A DNA stretch of 13,183 nucleotides from Verrucomicrobiota bacterium (GCA_003972865.1 QOAX01000035.1:1-13183), one strand, 5' to 3'. Counted from the stretch's first letter, positions 1-7,473 are shown. Translations and numbers: made by a program. Notes: generated by a model from the letters alone, not told the origin.

Positions 1-2
1 AG

Positions 3-401
3 GAGCGAAAGTATCCGGAACTTTGGGAGGCGTTAAAGCGGGTGGTGAAGGAAGTTCGGCGGCGCGAGACGTTGTTTGCCGCCGAGCATGTGTGGTGGCC
101 CAAGGCGCATCATTTCGAAAATCAGGACACGCGCTTCAACGCCGCGCTTGAGGCCAGTGTGCAGTCGGTGCTCTTGCGCGTGCAACACGGCGATGAGTTG
201 CTGCCGCCCGGCCATTACATCCTCGCGGTGAACACCACGCCGCTGACGCATACGTACCGTTTTCGGCTGCCGTGGAAGATCAGCGGCCAAGTGCCGGTGC
301 TGGAGGAGGGCCGCAACGCAACGACCGACGGCTCATGGGTCGTGGATCGTTTCAAACCGTTTGCCGTGCACGTGTACGGGCCGCTGCCGGCCGGCGATTG
401 A
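3..401 (+). CDS. C-terminal end of a glycoside-hydrolase-like protein (5' truncated)
   Basis: The reading frame is already open at the left edge, so this is the last ~132 residues of a longer protein; the internal GTG at 42 is probably not the start. It ends with TGA at 399-401. The visible part looks like a terminal beta-sandwich: an apparent helical stretch (ELWEALKRVVKEVRRRETLF), then strands including 'SVLLRVQHGDELLP', 'HYILAVNTTPLTHTYRFRLP' and a closing 'DRFKPFAVHVYGPLP'. An ending in which the body is 'read, not added' (xF-x-P-[FY]-AVHVY) is typical of C-terminal domains of secreted glycoside hydrolases in Verrucomicrobia and Planctomycetes. The catalytic part lies outside the window, so the family cannot be named. 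It converges on the next gene with only six bases between the stop codons. The assignment rests on the tail pattern alone; an unrelated carbohydrate-binding protein is possible. Confidence 0.55.
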   Translation, partial: ERKYPELWEALKRVVKEVRRRETLFAAEHVWWPKAHHFENQDTRFNAALEASVQSVLLRVQHGDELLPPGHYILAVNTTPLTHTYRFRLPWKISGQVPVLEEGRNATTDGSWVVDRFKPFAVHVYGPLPAGD

Positions 402-407
402 GCACAG

Positions 408-1391
408 TTATTTGCGGCCGGTCAGTTTTTTGACCTTGGCCTCGAGTTTGCCGAGGTCGACCGACTTGGCCTCGCCAGGGAATTTCTCATCGGCCACCCA
501 CCAGTCTTCGGTGAACGATGCTTTCTCTCCCGGCTTGAGAATTTCCTGCGGGCCGATCGGCTCGAGTTCGCACATCGGGCCGTCGGGATACCAAATGGAA
601 AGCGTCAATCCGGCCATCTCGTTGTACGGTCGCTTGGGGTATGTGGGCCAACCTTTCACGAACAACAGGTCGTTGCGCATGAGATAGGCCATCCAGCCGG
701 CCTTGCTGTCGAAGCCGAGCTTTGGTTTGCGCGGCGGGCCTTCGACGAGCACGTAGCCGTCGCGTTGGCTGATCTTTTCGTCTTCCGGCAGGAAGTTGAC
801 TGTCGTGCCGTTTTCGTAGATCACATGCTTGCGCGGCATGCGGCTGTACCCGGTAACGGGCACGACGCAGATGCCCTGCCCGTGCACGAACGTCCGGCAC
901 CAGTAGCAGACCTGGCTGGTTTTGTCGGAAACGTTGATGACGGTTTGTTTGATGCGCAGGTGCGTGCCCTTGGCGGCGAGCCTGAACTCTCGGACGATTT
1001 GGAAGCCGGTCGCCTTGTCCTTGCCGCTGGTGAACTTCGCCAAGCGGTTGCCCGTCACCTCGCCGGTGTATGGCCCGCTCCAGAGCAGATCGTGCCGCGG
1101 CAGCATCCGCTCCGGTCCGATGTCGAACCGGCCCGCGCTCGAGCCGCCTTTGCCCTGGCTGTCCGACTCGCTCAGGTAGAGCGCATTCATGCCGTTGATC
1201 TCGTACGAGAGCACCCGGCCGCCCGACGGCGTGAGCACGACGCGGGTGGTTTTGTTTATCAGCTCGATGCAGTTTTCGTGGCCGAACGCCGTGACGACTT
1301 TCGCGCCCTTGGCGGCGGTCGCCGTGCCCTTGGCCAAGCCGAGTCCCAGCCCCAGCGCGAAGAGGCCCCTCGCAAACATCAACGGTTTCAT
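408..1391 (-). CDS. Exported DUF4380-like protein
   Basis: This is a 327-residue protein read on the minus strand, from ATG at 1391-1389 to TAA at 410-408. The N-terminus is a signal peptide (MKPLMFARGLFALGLGLGL, then AKGTATAA). The mature part is rich in beta strands, with 'VVLTPSGGRVLSYEINGMNALY', 'FRLAAKGTHLRIKQTVINVSD' and a terminal 'LEPIGPQEILKPGEKASFTEDWW' as separate stretches. This pattern resembles DUF4380 and other aldose-mutarotase-like beta-sandwich proteins; no catalytic role is established for DUF4380. The open frame continues upstream to 1844, but that extension lies antisense to the next gene and lacks a signal peptide at its start, so I chose the ATG that opens the signal peptide. 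A weak AAGG lies about ten bases upstream of it. The palindrome copy at 1329-1338 falls inside the signal peptide and encodes its 'LAK'. Location is probably periplasm or outside the cell. Confidence 0.7.
   Translation of the reverse strand: MKPLMFARGLFALGLGLGLAKGTATAAKGAKVVTAFGHENCIELINKTTRVVLTPSGGRVLSYEINGMNALYLSESDSQGKGGSSAGRFDIGPERMLPRHDLLWSGPYTGEVTGNRLAKFTSGKDKATGFQIVREFRLAAKGTHLRIKQTVINVSDKTSQVCYWCRTFVHGQGICVVPVTGYSRMPRKHVIYENGTTVNFLPEDEKISQRDGYVLVEGPPRKPKLGFDSKAGWMAYLMRNDLLFVKGWPTYPKRPYNEMAGLTLSIWYPDGPMCELEPIGPQEILKPGEKASFTEDWWVADEKFPGEAKSVDLGKLEAKVKKLTGRK
1329..1338. repeat. TGGCCA palindrome, 10-bp perfect copy, in signal-peptide codons
   Basis: CTTGGCCAAG, a perfect 10-bp palindrome. 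It lies inside the DUF4380-like gene, read on the minus strand as part of 'GLAKG' in the signal peptide. It belongs to the dispersed family with consensus GCGCYTGGCCARGCGC. Confidence 0.7.
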
Positions 1392-1416
1392 CGCCGCAAA
1401 CCTTAGCTGTACGACG

Positions 1417-1422
1417 TATAAT
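1417..1422 (+). promoter_or_regulatory. Candidate -10 box (TATAAT) for the gene at 1504
   Basis: A perfect TATAAT lies in the 112-base divergent spacer between the DUF4380-like gene (starting at 1391 on the minus strand) and the plus-strand gene at 1504. No good -35 hexamer is visible 16-18 bases upstream, where the sequence is around CCGCAAA, so either the promoter needs an activator or this is chance. A transcript starting near 1430 would have a leader of about 75 bases. That leader contains the palindrome at 1441-1452 and a 6-bp stem (CGATGC at 1454-1459 with GCATCG at 1470-1475, 10-base loop). Confidence 0.35.
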
Positions 1423-1440
1423 GGACAAGCCCCGGCCGCT

Positions 1441-1452
1441 GCTTGGCCAAGC
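1441..1452. repeat. TGGCCA palindrome, 12-bp perfect copy, intergenic
   Basis: GCTTGGCCAAGC, a perfect 12-bp palindrome in the divergent spacer upstream of the gene at 1504, downstream of the TATAAT box. It is a member of the dispersed GCGCYTGGCCARGCGC family. Confidence 0.8.
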
Positions 1453-1503
1453 GCGATGCGCAATGACTTGCATCGATCCGTTGCCGGGTGAAAAGTTTCC
1501 GCC

Positions 1504-2394
1504 GTGAGAATGTTCGCAGCGCTTGGCTTGTCGTTTGGGGTGCTCGTTGCTGAGCTTGGCCAAGCGCAAGCTGGGTCGTGGCTGTTCACCGCTAACGAAA
1601 AAAAGTCGAAGATCGATTTGAAGGTGACGCTCGACCTCGGCATCACCAAGCAGTCTGACAGCGACTCGACCAGGGTCGAGGGAACAATGATCGCCGAACT
1701 CACTCCCAGCGCGCCGCCGGTCGAGACCATCCGCATAACCAGCGTCAATGCCCAATCGACAAAGTCCAAGCTGCAGTTCAAATACTCGTTTGGACCGTTT
1801 GGTTTGTTGGGCAAGGCCAAGTTCAGCTTAAGCGATCTCAGCATCCGGATCGATCCCGAGGATGCCGGGGAGGAGGCTCAACTGGACGACGAGGGCAACT
1901 TCACACAGGAAGGGAACAAACCCACATTAGTCGGCCTTGTGTTGTATGACGTCAATGTTGCCGGGCAAAAGAGCAAGGGAGAAATCGACTTCTCCAACCC
2001 CGAGGACATCCCCGAGGATCAGGAGCAGGAACCGTTTGACATTGTGGGCCAGTTGAAGTGGGAAGGCGACCTACCGGTGCTGAAGTTTGACTTCGACATT
2101 GAGCAGGAAGTGGAGAGCGACGAGTTTGAGGGCATCACGGTTTTGGTCTCGGCCAATGGCTCTGTTTTCGCTTATGGTGAAAGACTGGCCGGTCCGCCGC
2201 TGCTCGCCATCGCACCGACCGGGGACAGCCAACTTCGCCTCGCTTGGGAGGCTGGCGATTACATTCTCGAGGCCGCCGCCGAGCCGACTTTCGCTGAGCC
2301 GGAGACGATCGTACTCACCGACGGCCAGGCGGAGCATATCATCAAGCCAGGCGGCGACCATCCGCATCGTTTCTTCCGCCTCCGCACCCCCTAG
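1504..2394 (+). CDS. Exported protein of unknown function with '-HRFFRLRTP' tail
   Basis: This 296-residue protein could not be assigned to a named family. A signal peptide is evident (MFAALGLSFGVLVAELGQAQA, written here as two parts: MFAALGLSFGVLV and AELGQAQA), with likely cleavage before GSW. The mature part is acidic and apparently all-beta, with alternating-strand stretches such as 'KSKIDLKVTLDLGITK' and 'SKLQFKYSFGPFGLLGKAKF', and an Asp/Glu-rich middle (EDIPEDQEQEPFD). The last ~75 residues, 'GDSQLRLAWEAGDYILEAA' through 'HRFFRLRTP', match a C-terminal module recurring in exported verrucomicrobial proteins ('L-W-P...Y-LE...FYRLR'); this is from memory and was not searched. The start is GTG 1504, giving MRMFAAL, or ATG 1510; GTG keeps the positive residue before the hydrophobic core, and neither has a strong Shine-Dalgarno. 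A palindrome copy at 1554-1565 encodes the LGQA before the cleavage site. Confidence 0.75.
   Translation: MRMFAALGLSFGVLVAELGQAQAGSWLFTANEKKSKIDLKVTLDLGITKQSDSDSTRVEGTMIAELTPSAPPVETIRITSVNAQSTKSKLQFKYSFGPFGLLGKAKFSLSDLSIRIDPEDAGEEAQLDDEGNFTQEGNKPTLVGLVLYDVNVAGQKSKGEIDFSNPEDIPEDQEQEPFDIVGQLKWEGDLPVLKFDFDIEQEVESDEFEGITVLVSANGSVFAYGERLAGPPLLAIAPTGDSQLRLAWEAGDYILEAAAEPTFAEPETIVLTDGQAEHIIKPGGDHPHRFFRLRTP
1554..1565. repeat. TGGCCA palindrome, 12-bp perfect copy, in signal-peptide codons
   Basis: GCTTGGCCAAGC, a perfect 12-bp palindrome inside the exported-protein gene. It is read as 'LGQA', a different codon frame from the LAK/LAR copies elsewhere. Confidence 0.8.
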
Positions 2395-2404
2395 CCGCAC
2401 GCTT

Positions 2405-2420
2405 GCGCTTGGCCAAGCGC
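2405..2420. repeat. TGGCCA palindrome, longest perfect copy (16 bp), intergenic
   Basis: GCGCTTGGCCAAGCGC is a perfect 16-bp palindrome filling much of the 44-base gap between the stop at 2394 and the start of the threonine-synthase-type gene at 2439. The open frame runs through it from a TTG at 2403, giving LRLAKRLRK. Because those residues are simply the palindrome translated, they are unlikely to be the true N-terminus. Confidence 0.85.
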
Positions 2421-2438
2421 TTGCGCAAAACTCGGCGC

Positions 2439-3668
2439 GTGAATTTCGTGACCCACCTCGAGTGCGCCGACTGCGCCAGGCGTTACCCCTCTGGCCAGCC
2501 GCACAACCTCTGCACCGACTGCCACCGGCCGCTTTGGGTGCGCTACGACCTCGACCGGGTACGCGAGCAGTTCCCGCGTGAGTCGCTTGCCGGCCGGCCA
2601 GGCGACCTGTGGCGTTACCGCGAACTGCTGCCGTACGCCGACGTGGACAACATTGTGTCACTCGGCGAAACCGCCACGCCGATTCTAACTGCTGCGCGGC
2701 TTGGCGCGGAGCTGGGCCTGGCCCATCTGCAAATCAAGGACGAGAGCCGTCTGCCCACCGGCAGCTTCAAGGCGCGCGGCATGGCGATGGCGATCACCAT
2801 GGCCAACGAGTTTGGCCTCCGGCGCGTCGCCTGTCCCACCGCCGGCAATGCCGGGGGCGCGATGGCCGCCTACGCGTCGCGGGCCGGGATGGAGTCGTTC
2901 GTGTTCATGCCGGACGACACGCCGGTCATCAACCTGAAGGAAACGCACCTCGCCGGCGCGCGGGTGTATCGCGTGAATGGCCTGATCAACGACTGCGGCC
3001 GCCTCGTCGACGAAGGCCGGGAGCCGATGGGCTGGTTTGACCTCTCGACGCTCAAGGAGCCGTACCGTATAGAGGGCAAAAAAACGATGGGCCTCGAGCT
3101 GGCCGAGCAGCTTGGTTGGGAGTTGCCGGACGTCATCCTGTACCCGACAGGCGGCGGCACGGGATTGATCGGCATGTGGAAGGCGTTCGCCGAACTCGAG
3201 GCCATCGGCTGGCTGCCAAGTGGTAAACGGCCGCGCATGATCGCCTGCCAGAGCGAAGGCTGCGCGCCGATTGTGCGGGCATTCGAGGGCGGCGAAAAAC
3301 ACGCGCCGCCGTTCGAGAACGCCCACACCGTGGCTAGCGGGCTGCGCGTGCCGGTGGCGGTCGGCGATTTTATGATTCTCGATGCCGTCCGCGAGAGTGG
3401 TGGCTGCGCGGTGACTGCACCGGAGAGGTGCATCGCCGGCTGGATGGAGCGCCTGGCCAGGCTCGAGGGCCTGGGCATCTGTCCCGAGACGGCCATTTGC
3501 ATGGGAGCCCTCGACCAACTGCTGGCCAACGGCACCATCCGGCCGGGCGAGCGCGTGCTCGTTTTCAACACCGGTGGCGCGATGAAGTACCCCGACCTCA
3601 TCGAGGAACCCGCCCGCCACATCGACCTTGACCAAGCGCCCGACTGGCAAGCCATCGCCGAAGGTTGA
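2439..3668 (+). CDS. thrC: Threonine-synthase-type PLP enzyme with N-terminal zinc ribbon
   Basis: Threonine synthase converts O-phospho-L-homoserine to L-threonine with pyridoxal phosphate in the cytoplasm. From GTG 2439 the protein has 409 residues. It begins with a zinc-ribbon-like Cys9-x2-Cys12...Cys25-x2-Cys28 (HLECADC, NLCTDC), as in many bacterial threonine synthases. The fold-type-II PLP site follows, with 'KDESRLPTGSFKARG' and the Schiff-base lysine at about Lys111. Further family blocks are 'PTAGNAGGAMAAY', the phosphate-binding 'YPTGGGTGLIGMWKAF', and 'VFNTGGAMKYPDL' near the C-terminus. The lysine motif is SFKARG, not the usual SFKDRG of confirmed threonine synthases, so another beta-replacement substrate is possible. 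A TTG at 2403 would add residues encoded by the palindrome; I prefer GTG 2439 (GTG 2448 is the alternative), although no clear ribosome site precedes either. A palindrome copy at 3451-3462 lies within the gene. Confidence 0.85.
   Translation: MNFVTHLECADCARRYPSGQPHNLCTDCHRPLWVRYDLDRVREQFPRESLAGRPGDLWRYRELLPYADVDNIVSLGETATPILTAARLGAELGLAHLQIKDESRLPTGSFKARGMAMAITMANEFGLRRVACPTAGNAGGAMAAYASRAGMESFVFMPDDTPVINLKETHLAGARVYRVNGLINDCGRLVDEGREPMGWFDLSTLKEPYRIEGKKTMGLELAEQLGWELPDVILYPTGGGTGLIGMWKAFAELEAIGWLPSGKRPRMIACQSEGCAPIVRAFEGGEKHAPPFENAHTVASGLRVPVAVGDFMILDAVRESGGCAVTAPERCIAGWMERLARLEGLGICPETAICMGALDQLLANGTIRPGERVLVFNTGGAMKYPDLIEEPARHIDLDQAPDWQAIAEG
3451..3462. repeat. TGGCCA palindrome, 12-bp perfect copy, C/G variant, in coding sequence
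   Basis: GCCTGGCCAGGC, a perfect 12-bp palindrome inside the threonine-synthase-type gene, read as 'LARL'. It is the C...G version of the family, with both halves changed together so that symmetry is kept. Confidence 0.75.
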
Positions 3669-3725
3669 ACCGCAGGGCGATGCAGGGTAACAACTGCCAT
3701 CTGCTTTTAATTGAACCAGAATTTC

Positions 3726-5132
3726 ATGAAACCTCTACACATGATTATTGTTGCCGGTCTGGCTTTGGCTGCAGGTTGCGCCACCCCTACGGAGACAAGT
3801 CCGGCCAAGCGCCCGGCGGACAATCCCAGCGACAAGGGACCGCGTTTGATTCAGGCCGGGCCGATGATCGGGCATGTTGGCCCGCACGAGGCCAGGGTTT
3901 GGATTCGCACCAAGCGCGGCTCCACGCTCAAGGCCTCGGCTGTCCAGGGCAGCAAGGCACGCAACCGTTATTCTGTCGGGGACTTGGGCAATGGCTTTTC
4001 GGTGATTCACTATTCCCGCCTGGCACCGGCTACCGACACGCGGGTGACGCTGACCGTCGAGCGCGCAGGCAGCGCCACCGAGACGGAGTCAGTCGCCTTC
4101 CGTACCGCGGCGACTCCCTCGGAAACTGGCAAAGTGCGGATTGCCTTTGGCTCCTGCAGCAAGGTGTCGCAGTTCAACAGCGGCCCGATCTACAAGGCGC
4201 TCGCTGACGAGCGGCCGGACATGGCGCTGTTCATCGGTGACAACTCCTATTTCATCGTTGGCAACGGCAGCGACAAGCATTTCAACACCACCGGCCCTGT
4301 TGGCGACTGGACTTCGCCCGAGGCGATGACTGCGCGCCATCTCATCACACGCATGCACCCGGACCTGCAGGCGATGTTCCGTTCCGTGCCAAGTTATGCC
4401 GTGTGGGACGACCATGACTACGGCCCAGACAACGCCGACCGCACGTTCGATCTGCGTGAGGAAGCGACGACGGCTTTCCGCCAAATGTGGGCCAATCCCG
4501 CCTACGGCACTGACGGCATCCCAGGCATTTTCAGCTCGTTCCGAAACGGCCCGGTCGAGGTCTTTTTGATGGACGACCGCTACTACAAATATTCGCCGCA
4601 GAAACACAAGGACGTCACGATGGCGACCGGCGAAATCTGGGGCAGGGCGCAGACCGACTGGCTGCTCGCCGGCCTGAAGCAGTCGACTGCTCCGGTCAAG
4701 CTCATCGCCAACGGCACGCAGGTTGTCACCCGAAGCACCGGAGGCGAGGGGCATCGGCGGGAGGCGCAGAACGAGTTGCAGCGGCTGATTGCGCACATCG
4801 AAAAACACCGCATCGACGGCGTTATTTTCCTTAGTGGCGACCGGCATTACAGCGAGTTGCACTTTGAGGCACGCGATGGCCACCCGCCGCTTCTCGAGTT
4901 CACCAGCTCGCCGCTGCAACAAGACCAGAAGGTTGAGCCACTCCAGAACCGTCCCAACACGTTTCGGCTTTGGGGACTCAACGGAAACAGCTTCGGCCTG
5001 GTGACCGTAGACATCCCCGAGCCGGGTCTGGGAGTCGTGCGGCTCGAGGTGCGCACGGAGACCAACACCGTGCCGGTGGTCGAGAACACCCGCTGCTCCT
5101 CCGCCTGGCAGCTCAGTGATTTGCAGTATTGA
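3726..5132 (+). CDS. PhoD-like alkaline phosphatase lipoprotein
   Basis: The predicted role is a metal-dependent phosphodiesterase or phosphomonoesterase of the PhoD-like metallophosphatase family, acting outside the cytoplasm. The 468-residue protein starts at ATG 3726 with a lipoprotein signal, MKPLHMIIVAGLALAAGC, acylated at Cys18. An N-terminal beta domain ('MIGHVGPHEARVWIRT') precedes the catalytic domain. Visible metal-site blocks are 'IAFGSCSK', 'FIGDNSY' (Asp172), 'WDDHDYGPD' (227-235) and 'SGDRHYSEL' with Asp372 and His374. These are the standard PhoD-like positions. A TTG at 3711 would add five residues but weaken the signal peptide. The stop TGA overlaps the TTG start of the sulfatase (TTGA at 5129-5132), so the two are probably co-translated. 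The gap to the preceding gene is 57 bases, with no clear promoter. The physiological substrate cannot be told from sequence. Confidence 0.88.
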   Translation: MKPLHMIIVAGLALAAGCATPTETSPAKRPADNPSDKGPRLIQAGPMIGHVGPHEARVWIRTKRGSTLKASAVQGSKARNRYSVGDLGNGFSVIHYSRLAPATDTRVTLTVERAGSATETESVAFRTAATPSETGKVRIAFGSCSKVSQFNSGPIYKALADERPDMALFIGDNSYFIVGNGSDKHFNTTGPVGDWTSPEAMTARHLITRMHPDLQAMFRSVPSYAVWDDHDYGPDNADRTFDLREEATTAFRQMWANPAYGTDGIPGIFSSFRNGPVEVFLMDDRYYKYSPQKHKDVTMATGEIWGRAQTDWLLAGLKQSTAPVKLIANGTQVVTRSTGGEGHRREAQNELQRLIAHIEKHRIDGVIFLSGDRHYSELHFEARDGHPPLLEFTSSPLQQDQKVEPLQNRPNTFRLWGLNGNSFGLVTVDIPEPGLGVVRLEVRTETNTVPVVENTRCSSAWQLSDLQY

Positions 5133-6577
5133 AACTCCCTAAGCACATCCAACTCGCACTTGGCTGCCTGATCGCCCTGCTGTCGCTGCCGGTTGGCCAA
5201 GCGGCTGAGAGTGTGCCCAGGCCGAATGTGTTGTTCATTGCGGTTGACGATCTCAACGACTGGGTCGGTGCGCTTGGCGGGCATCCGCAGGCGCGGACGC
5301 CTAACATGGATCGCCTGGCCAGGCGCGGCCTGTTGTTCACCAAGGCCTACTGTTCCGCGCCGGGCTGCAACGCCTCGCGCTCGAGTTTGCTCACCGGCCT
5401 GAGGCCATCGACGACCGGCATTTACGCCAACGCCCACGACTGGCGGCAGGCGCCCAGGCTGAAGGACGCAGTCACGTTGCCGCGTCATTTCAAAAACAAC
5501 GGCTACCTCACGCTTGGCACCGGTAAGCTGTTTCACGCGCACACGTTCTTCGACAAAAAAAACCTCAGCGGTTACCCCGACCCCGACGCGTGGGAAGATT
5601 ATTTTCCGTCCAAGACCCAGCAGATGCCCGGGGAGGCCGTGCCGGAAAAGTGGCCGGTGAATGGCAGCCGAATGTTTTACGGCGGTCACTTCGACTGGTC
5701 GCCGCTGCAGATTTCCAACACCGAGATGGCCGACGCCAAGGTCGTCTCGTGGGCGGCACAGCAACTGGCCAAGCGGCATGAGCAGCCGCTGTTTTTGTCC
5801 GTCGGCATTTACCGGCCGCACGTGCCGTGGTACGCGCCGCAGAAATATTTCGACCGCTTCCCGCTCGACGAAATCGAGTTACCCAGGCATTTGCCGGATG
5901 ATCTCGACGATCTCCCCGCCGCCGGGCAGGCGATGGCCAAGCGCCACTGGCACAAATGGATCACCGAGAACGGCCAGTGGAAAAAGGCGGTGCAGGGCTA
6001 CCTCGCCTCGCTGTCTTTCGCCGACGACATGGTGGGTGAACTGCTCGACGTTCTCGACAACGGCCCGATGGCGGGGGACACGCTGATCGTTTTCTGGGGT
6101 GACCACGGCTATCATCTCGGTGAGAAGGAAAACTGGGAAAAGTTTGCGCTGTGGGAGGACACGACCCACGTGCCGCTCATTATCATCGATCCGCGCCGCA
6201 CCAAGCCCGGCACCCGCTGCGAGTCGCCGGTTAGCCTGCTCGACCTTTATCCGACGCTGGTTGAGTTGTGCGGACTCGAGCCGCCGCCGCAGACGCTCGA
6301 GGGCCGAAGCTTGGCCAAGCGCCTGGCCGAGCCGAACGCAAAAACCAGGCGCGTCGCCGTCACCACGCAGGGTAAAGGCAACCACACCGTGCGATCGAGC
6401 CGTTACCGCTATATTCGCTACGCCGACGGCAGCGAGGAGTTGTATGATCACAAATCCGATCCGCACGAGTGGCGCAACCTCGTCGGTGACCCAAGCTTGG
6501 CCAGGGTGAAGTCGCGCCTGGCCAAGCGGCTGCCCGGCGTCAACGCCGAGCCGATCCAGATTAAGCCAAAACCATGA
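5129..6577 (+). CDS. Exported S1 sulfatase, iduronate-2-sulfatase-like
   Basis: This predicted sulfate-ester hydrolase acts on sulfated polysaccharide or glycan. The 482-residue protein begins at TTG 5129 (KLPKHIQLALGCLIALLSLP, a signal peptide ending near GQAAES). Metal-binding Asp40-Asp41 ('AVDDLND') come first. The formylglycine motif follows at Cys80-Asn-Ala-Ser-Arg84, then 'SLLTGLRPSTTGIY', 'GTGKLFH', 'GIYRPHVPWYAPQKYFD' and 'WGDHGYHLGE' (Asp325, His326). The RPHVPW and GKLFH blocks are characteristic of iduronate-2-sulfatase-like members, common in marine Planctomycetes and Verrucomicrobia. The motif has Ala where CxPSR has Pro; C-x-A-[SA]-R forms are known in this group and should still be matured by a formylglycine-generating enzyme, not seen here. 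No ATG or GTG start fits, and the TTG overlaps the preceding stop. The next gene overlaps by ATGA. Palindrome copies at 5312 and 6309, with degenerate ones at 5203, 5765, 6496 and 6526, all fall in this gene. Confidence 0.9.
   Translation: MKLPKHIQLALGCLIALLSLPVGQAAESVPRPNVLFIAVDDLNDWVGALGGHPQARTPNMDRLARRGLLFTKAYCSAPGCNASRSSLLTGLRPSTTGIYANAHDWRQAPRLKDAVTLPRHFKNNGYLTLGTGKLFHAHTFFDKKNLSGYPDPDAWEDYFPSKTQQMPGEAVPEKWPVNGSRMFYGGHFDWSPLQISNTEMADAKVVSWAAQQLAKRHEQPLFLSVGIYRPHVPWYAPQKYFDRFPLDEIELPRHLPDDLDDLPAAGQAMAKRHWHKWITENGQWKKAVQGYLASLSFADDMVGELLDVLDNGPMAGDTLIVFWGDHGYHLGEKENWEKFALWEDTTHVPLIIIDPRRTKPGTRCESPVSLLDLYPTLVELCGLEPPPQTLEGRSLAKRLAEPNAKTRRVAVTTQGKGNHTVRSSRYRYIRYADGSEELYDHKSDPHEWRNLVGDPSLARVKSRLAKRLPGVNAEPIQIKPKP
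5312..5325. repeat. TGGCCA palindrome, 14-bp perfect copy, in coding sequence
   Basis: CGCCTGGCCAGGCG, a perfect 14-bp palindrome, read as 'LARR' in the sulfatase ('MDRLARRG'). Confidence 0.8.
6309..6320. repeat. TGGCCA palindrome, 12-bp perfect copy, followed by a half copy
   Basis: GCTTGGCCAAGC, read as 'LAK' in the sulfatase and followed at once by a second partial copy. The 16-base string GGCCAAGCGCCTGGCC at 6313-6328 recurs exactly at 11694-11709 in the SDR leader. Confidence 0.8.
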
Positions 6578-7422
6578 AACGAAGGTTCCTTTTCCCACTA
6601 TTGACTGCGGCATTGTTGCTGCAGGGTTGCGCGACACTTGAGCGCCTGGCCGGGCAGCCGGCCACGCTTGGCCCGGCCAAGGGCTCGCTGATCATCGTCG
6701 GTGGCGGCGGGATGCCGAAGGTGATCTTTGACCGGTTTTTCGAGGCGGCCGGCGGTCGTGATGCAAAGCTCGTCGTCGTGCCGACCGCCGGCTCCGGTGC
6801 CGAGTACGATGAATCGACGAGTTCGGTGAAGATGTTCAAAAAGGCGGGAGCGACGAATGTGCATCTGCTGCACACGCGAGATACGAAGGTTGCCGACAGC
6901 GAGGAGTTCGTCGCTGTCCTGCGTGATGCCAGGGCCGTGTGGTTCGGCGGCGGCCGGCAGTGGCGTCTGGCCGATGCCTATCTCGGCACAAAAACGGAGG
7001 CGGCGTTTCACGACGTGCTCAAGCGGGGCGGGGTGATCGGCGGCAGCTCCGCGGGCGCGACGATTCAGGCTTCGTACCTCGTTCGCGGTGCGCCGGAGGG
7101 GAACCAAATCATGATGTCGCCCGGCCACGAGCAGGGTTTCGCTTACATCCGCAACTCAGCGATCGACCAGCATCTGCTCGCCCGCAAGCGCGAGAACGAC
7201 ATGCTGCCGGTGATTCGCAAACATCCGCACCTGCTCGGCATCGGCATCGACGAATCGACCGCTCTTTACGTGCGCGGCAACACCGCCGAGGTGATCGGCA
7301 AAAGCAAGGTGCTCTTTTACGACATCGCGCTGGAGAAAACGGCCGGCAAAAAATTCTATACGACGCTCGATCCCGGCGACCGATTCGACCTCAAGTCACG
7401 CCGCAAACTCCCTATCAAGTAA
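6574..7422 (+). CDS. Cyanophycinase-family serine peptidase, lipoprotein
   Basis: Cyanophycinase (peptidase family S51) cleaves the Asp-Arg polymer cyanophycin to beta-Asp-Arg dipeptides. The 282-residue protein starts at ATG 6574, overlapping the sulfatase stop as ATGA. It opens with a lipoprotein signal, MKRRFLFPLLTAALLLQGC, acylated at Cys19, so the enzyme is anchored outside the cytoplasm. The fold is visible in 'GSLIIVGGGGMPKVIFDRFF', 'LVVVPTAGSG', 'VWFGGGRQWRLADAY' and the nucleophile elbow 'GGSSAGAT', with Ser159 as the likely catalytic serine. Family blocks 'DQHLLARKRENDML' and 'GIGIDESTALYV' follow. Storage cyanophycin is cytoplasmic, so an exported form would act on external or scavenged polymer or on another isoaspartyl peptide. 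The M17 aminopeptidase 51 bases downstream could act on released peptides, but that is inference. True substrate specificity cannot be read from sequence. Confidence 0.87.
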   Translation: MKRRFLFPLLTAALLLQGCATLERLAGQPATLGPAKGSLIIVGGGGMPKVIFDRFFEAAGGRDAKLVVVPTAGSGAEYDESTSSVKMFKKAGATNVHLLHTRDTKVADSEEFVAVLRDARAVWFGGGRQWRLADAYLGTKTEAAFHDVLKRGGVIGGSSAGATIQASYLVRGAPEGNQIMMSPGHEQGFAYIRNSAIDQHLLARKRENDMLPVIRKHPHLLGIGIDESTALYVRGNTAEVIGKSKVLFYDIALEKTAGKKFYTTLDPGDRFDLKSRRKLPIK

Positions 7423-7473
7423 ACCCTCTCCACTTTACAACGTGGCATCGGCCCCGGATGATGCGCGCGTTTT

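Noticed and set aside
1392..1844. Open extension of the DUF4380-like frame beyond its signal peptide
   Set aside because: It is antisense to the exported-protein gene at 1504, adds about 150 residues before a clear signal peptide, and has no family resemblance.
2403..2438. TTG start for the threonine-synthase-type protein
   Set aside because: The added residues are mainly the translated 16-bp palindrome. GTG 2439 gives an N-terminus just before the zinc ribbon.
2685..3650. Long minus-strand open frame (321 codons)
   Set aside because: It is antisense to the threonine-synthase-type gene; its sequence is composition-driven, with no motif.
4847..5821. Long minus-strand open frame (324 codons)
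   Set aside because: It spans the antisense of the phosphatase and sulfatase genes, both of which have intact catalytic motifs on the plus strand.
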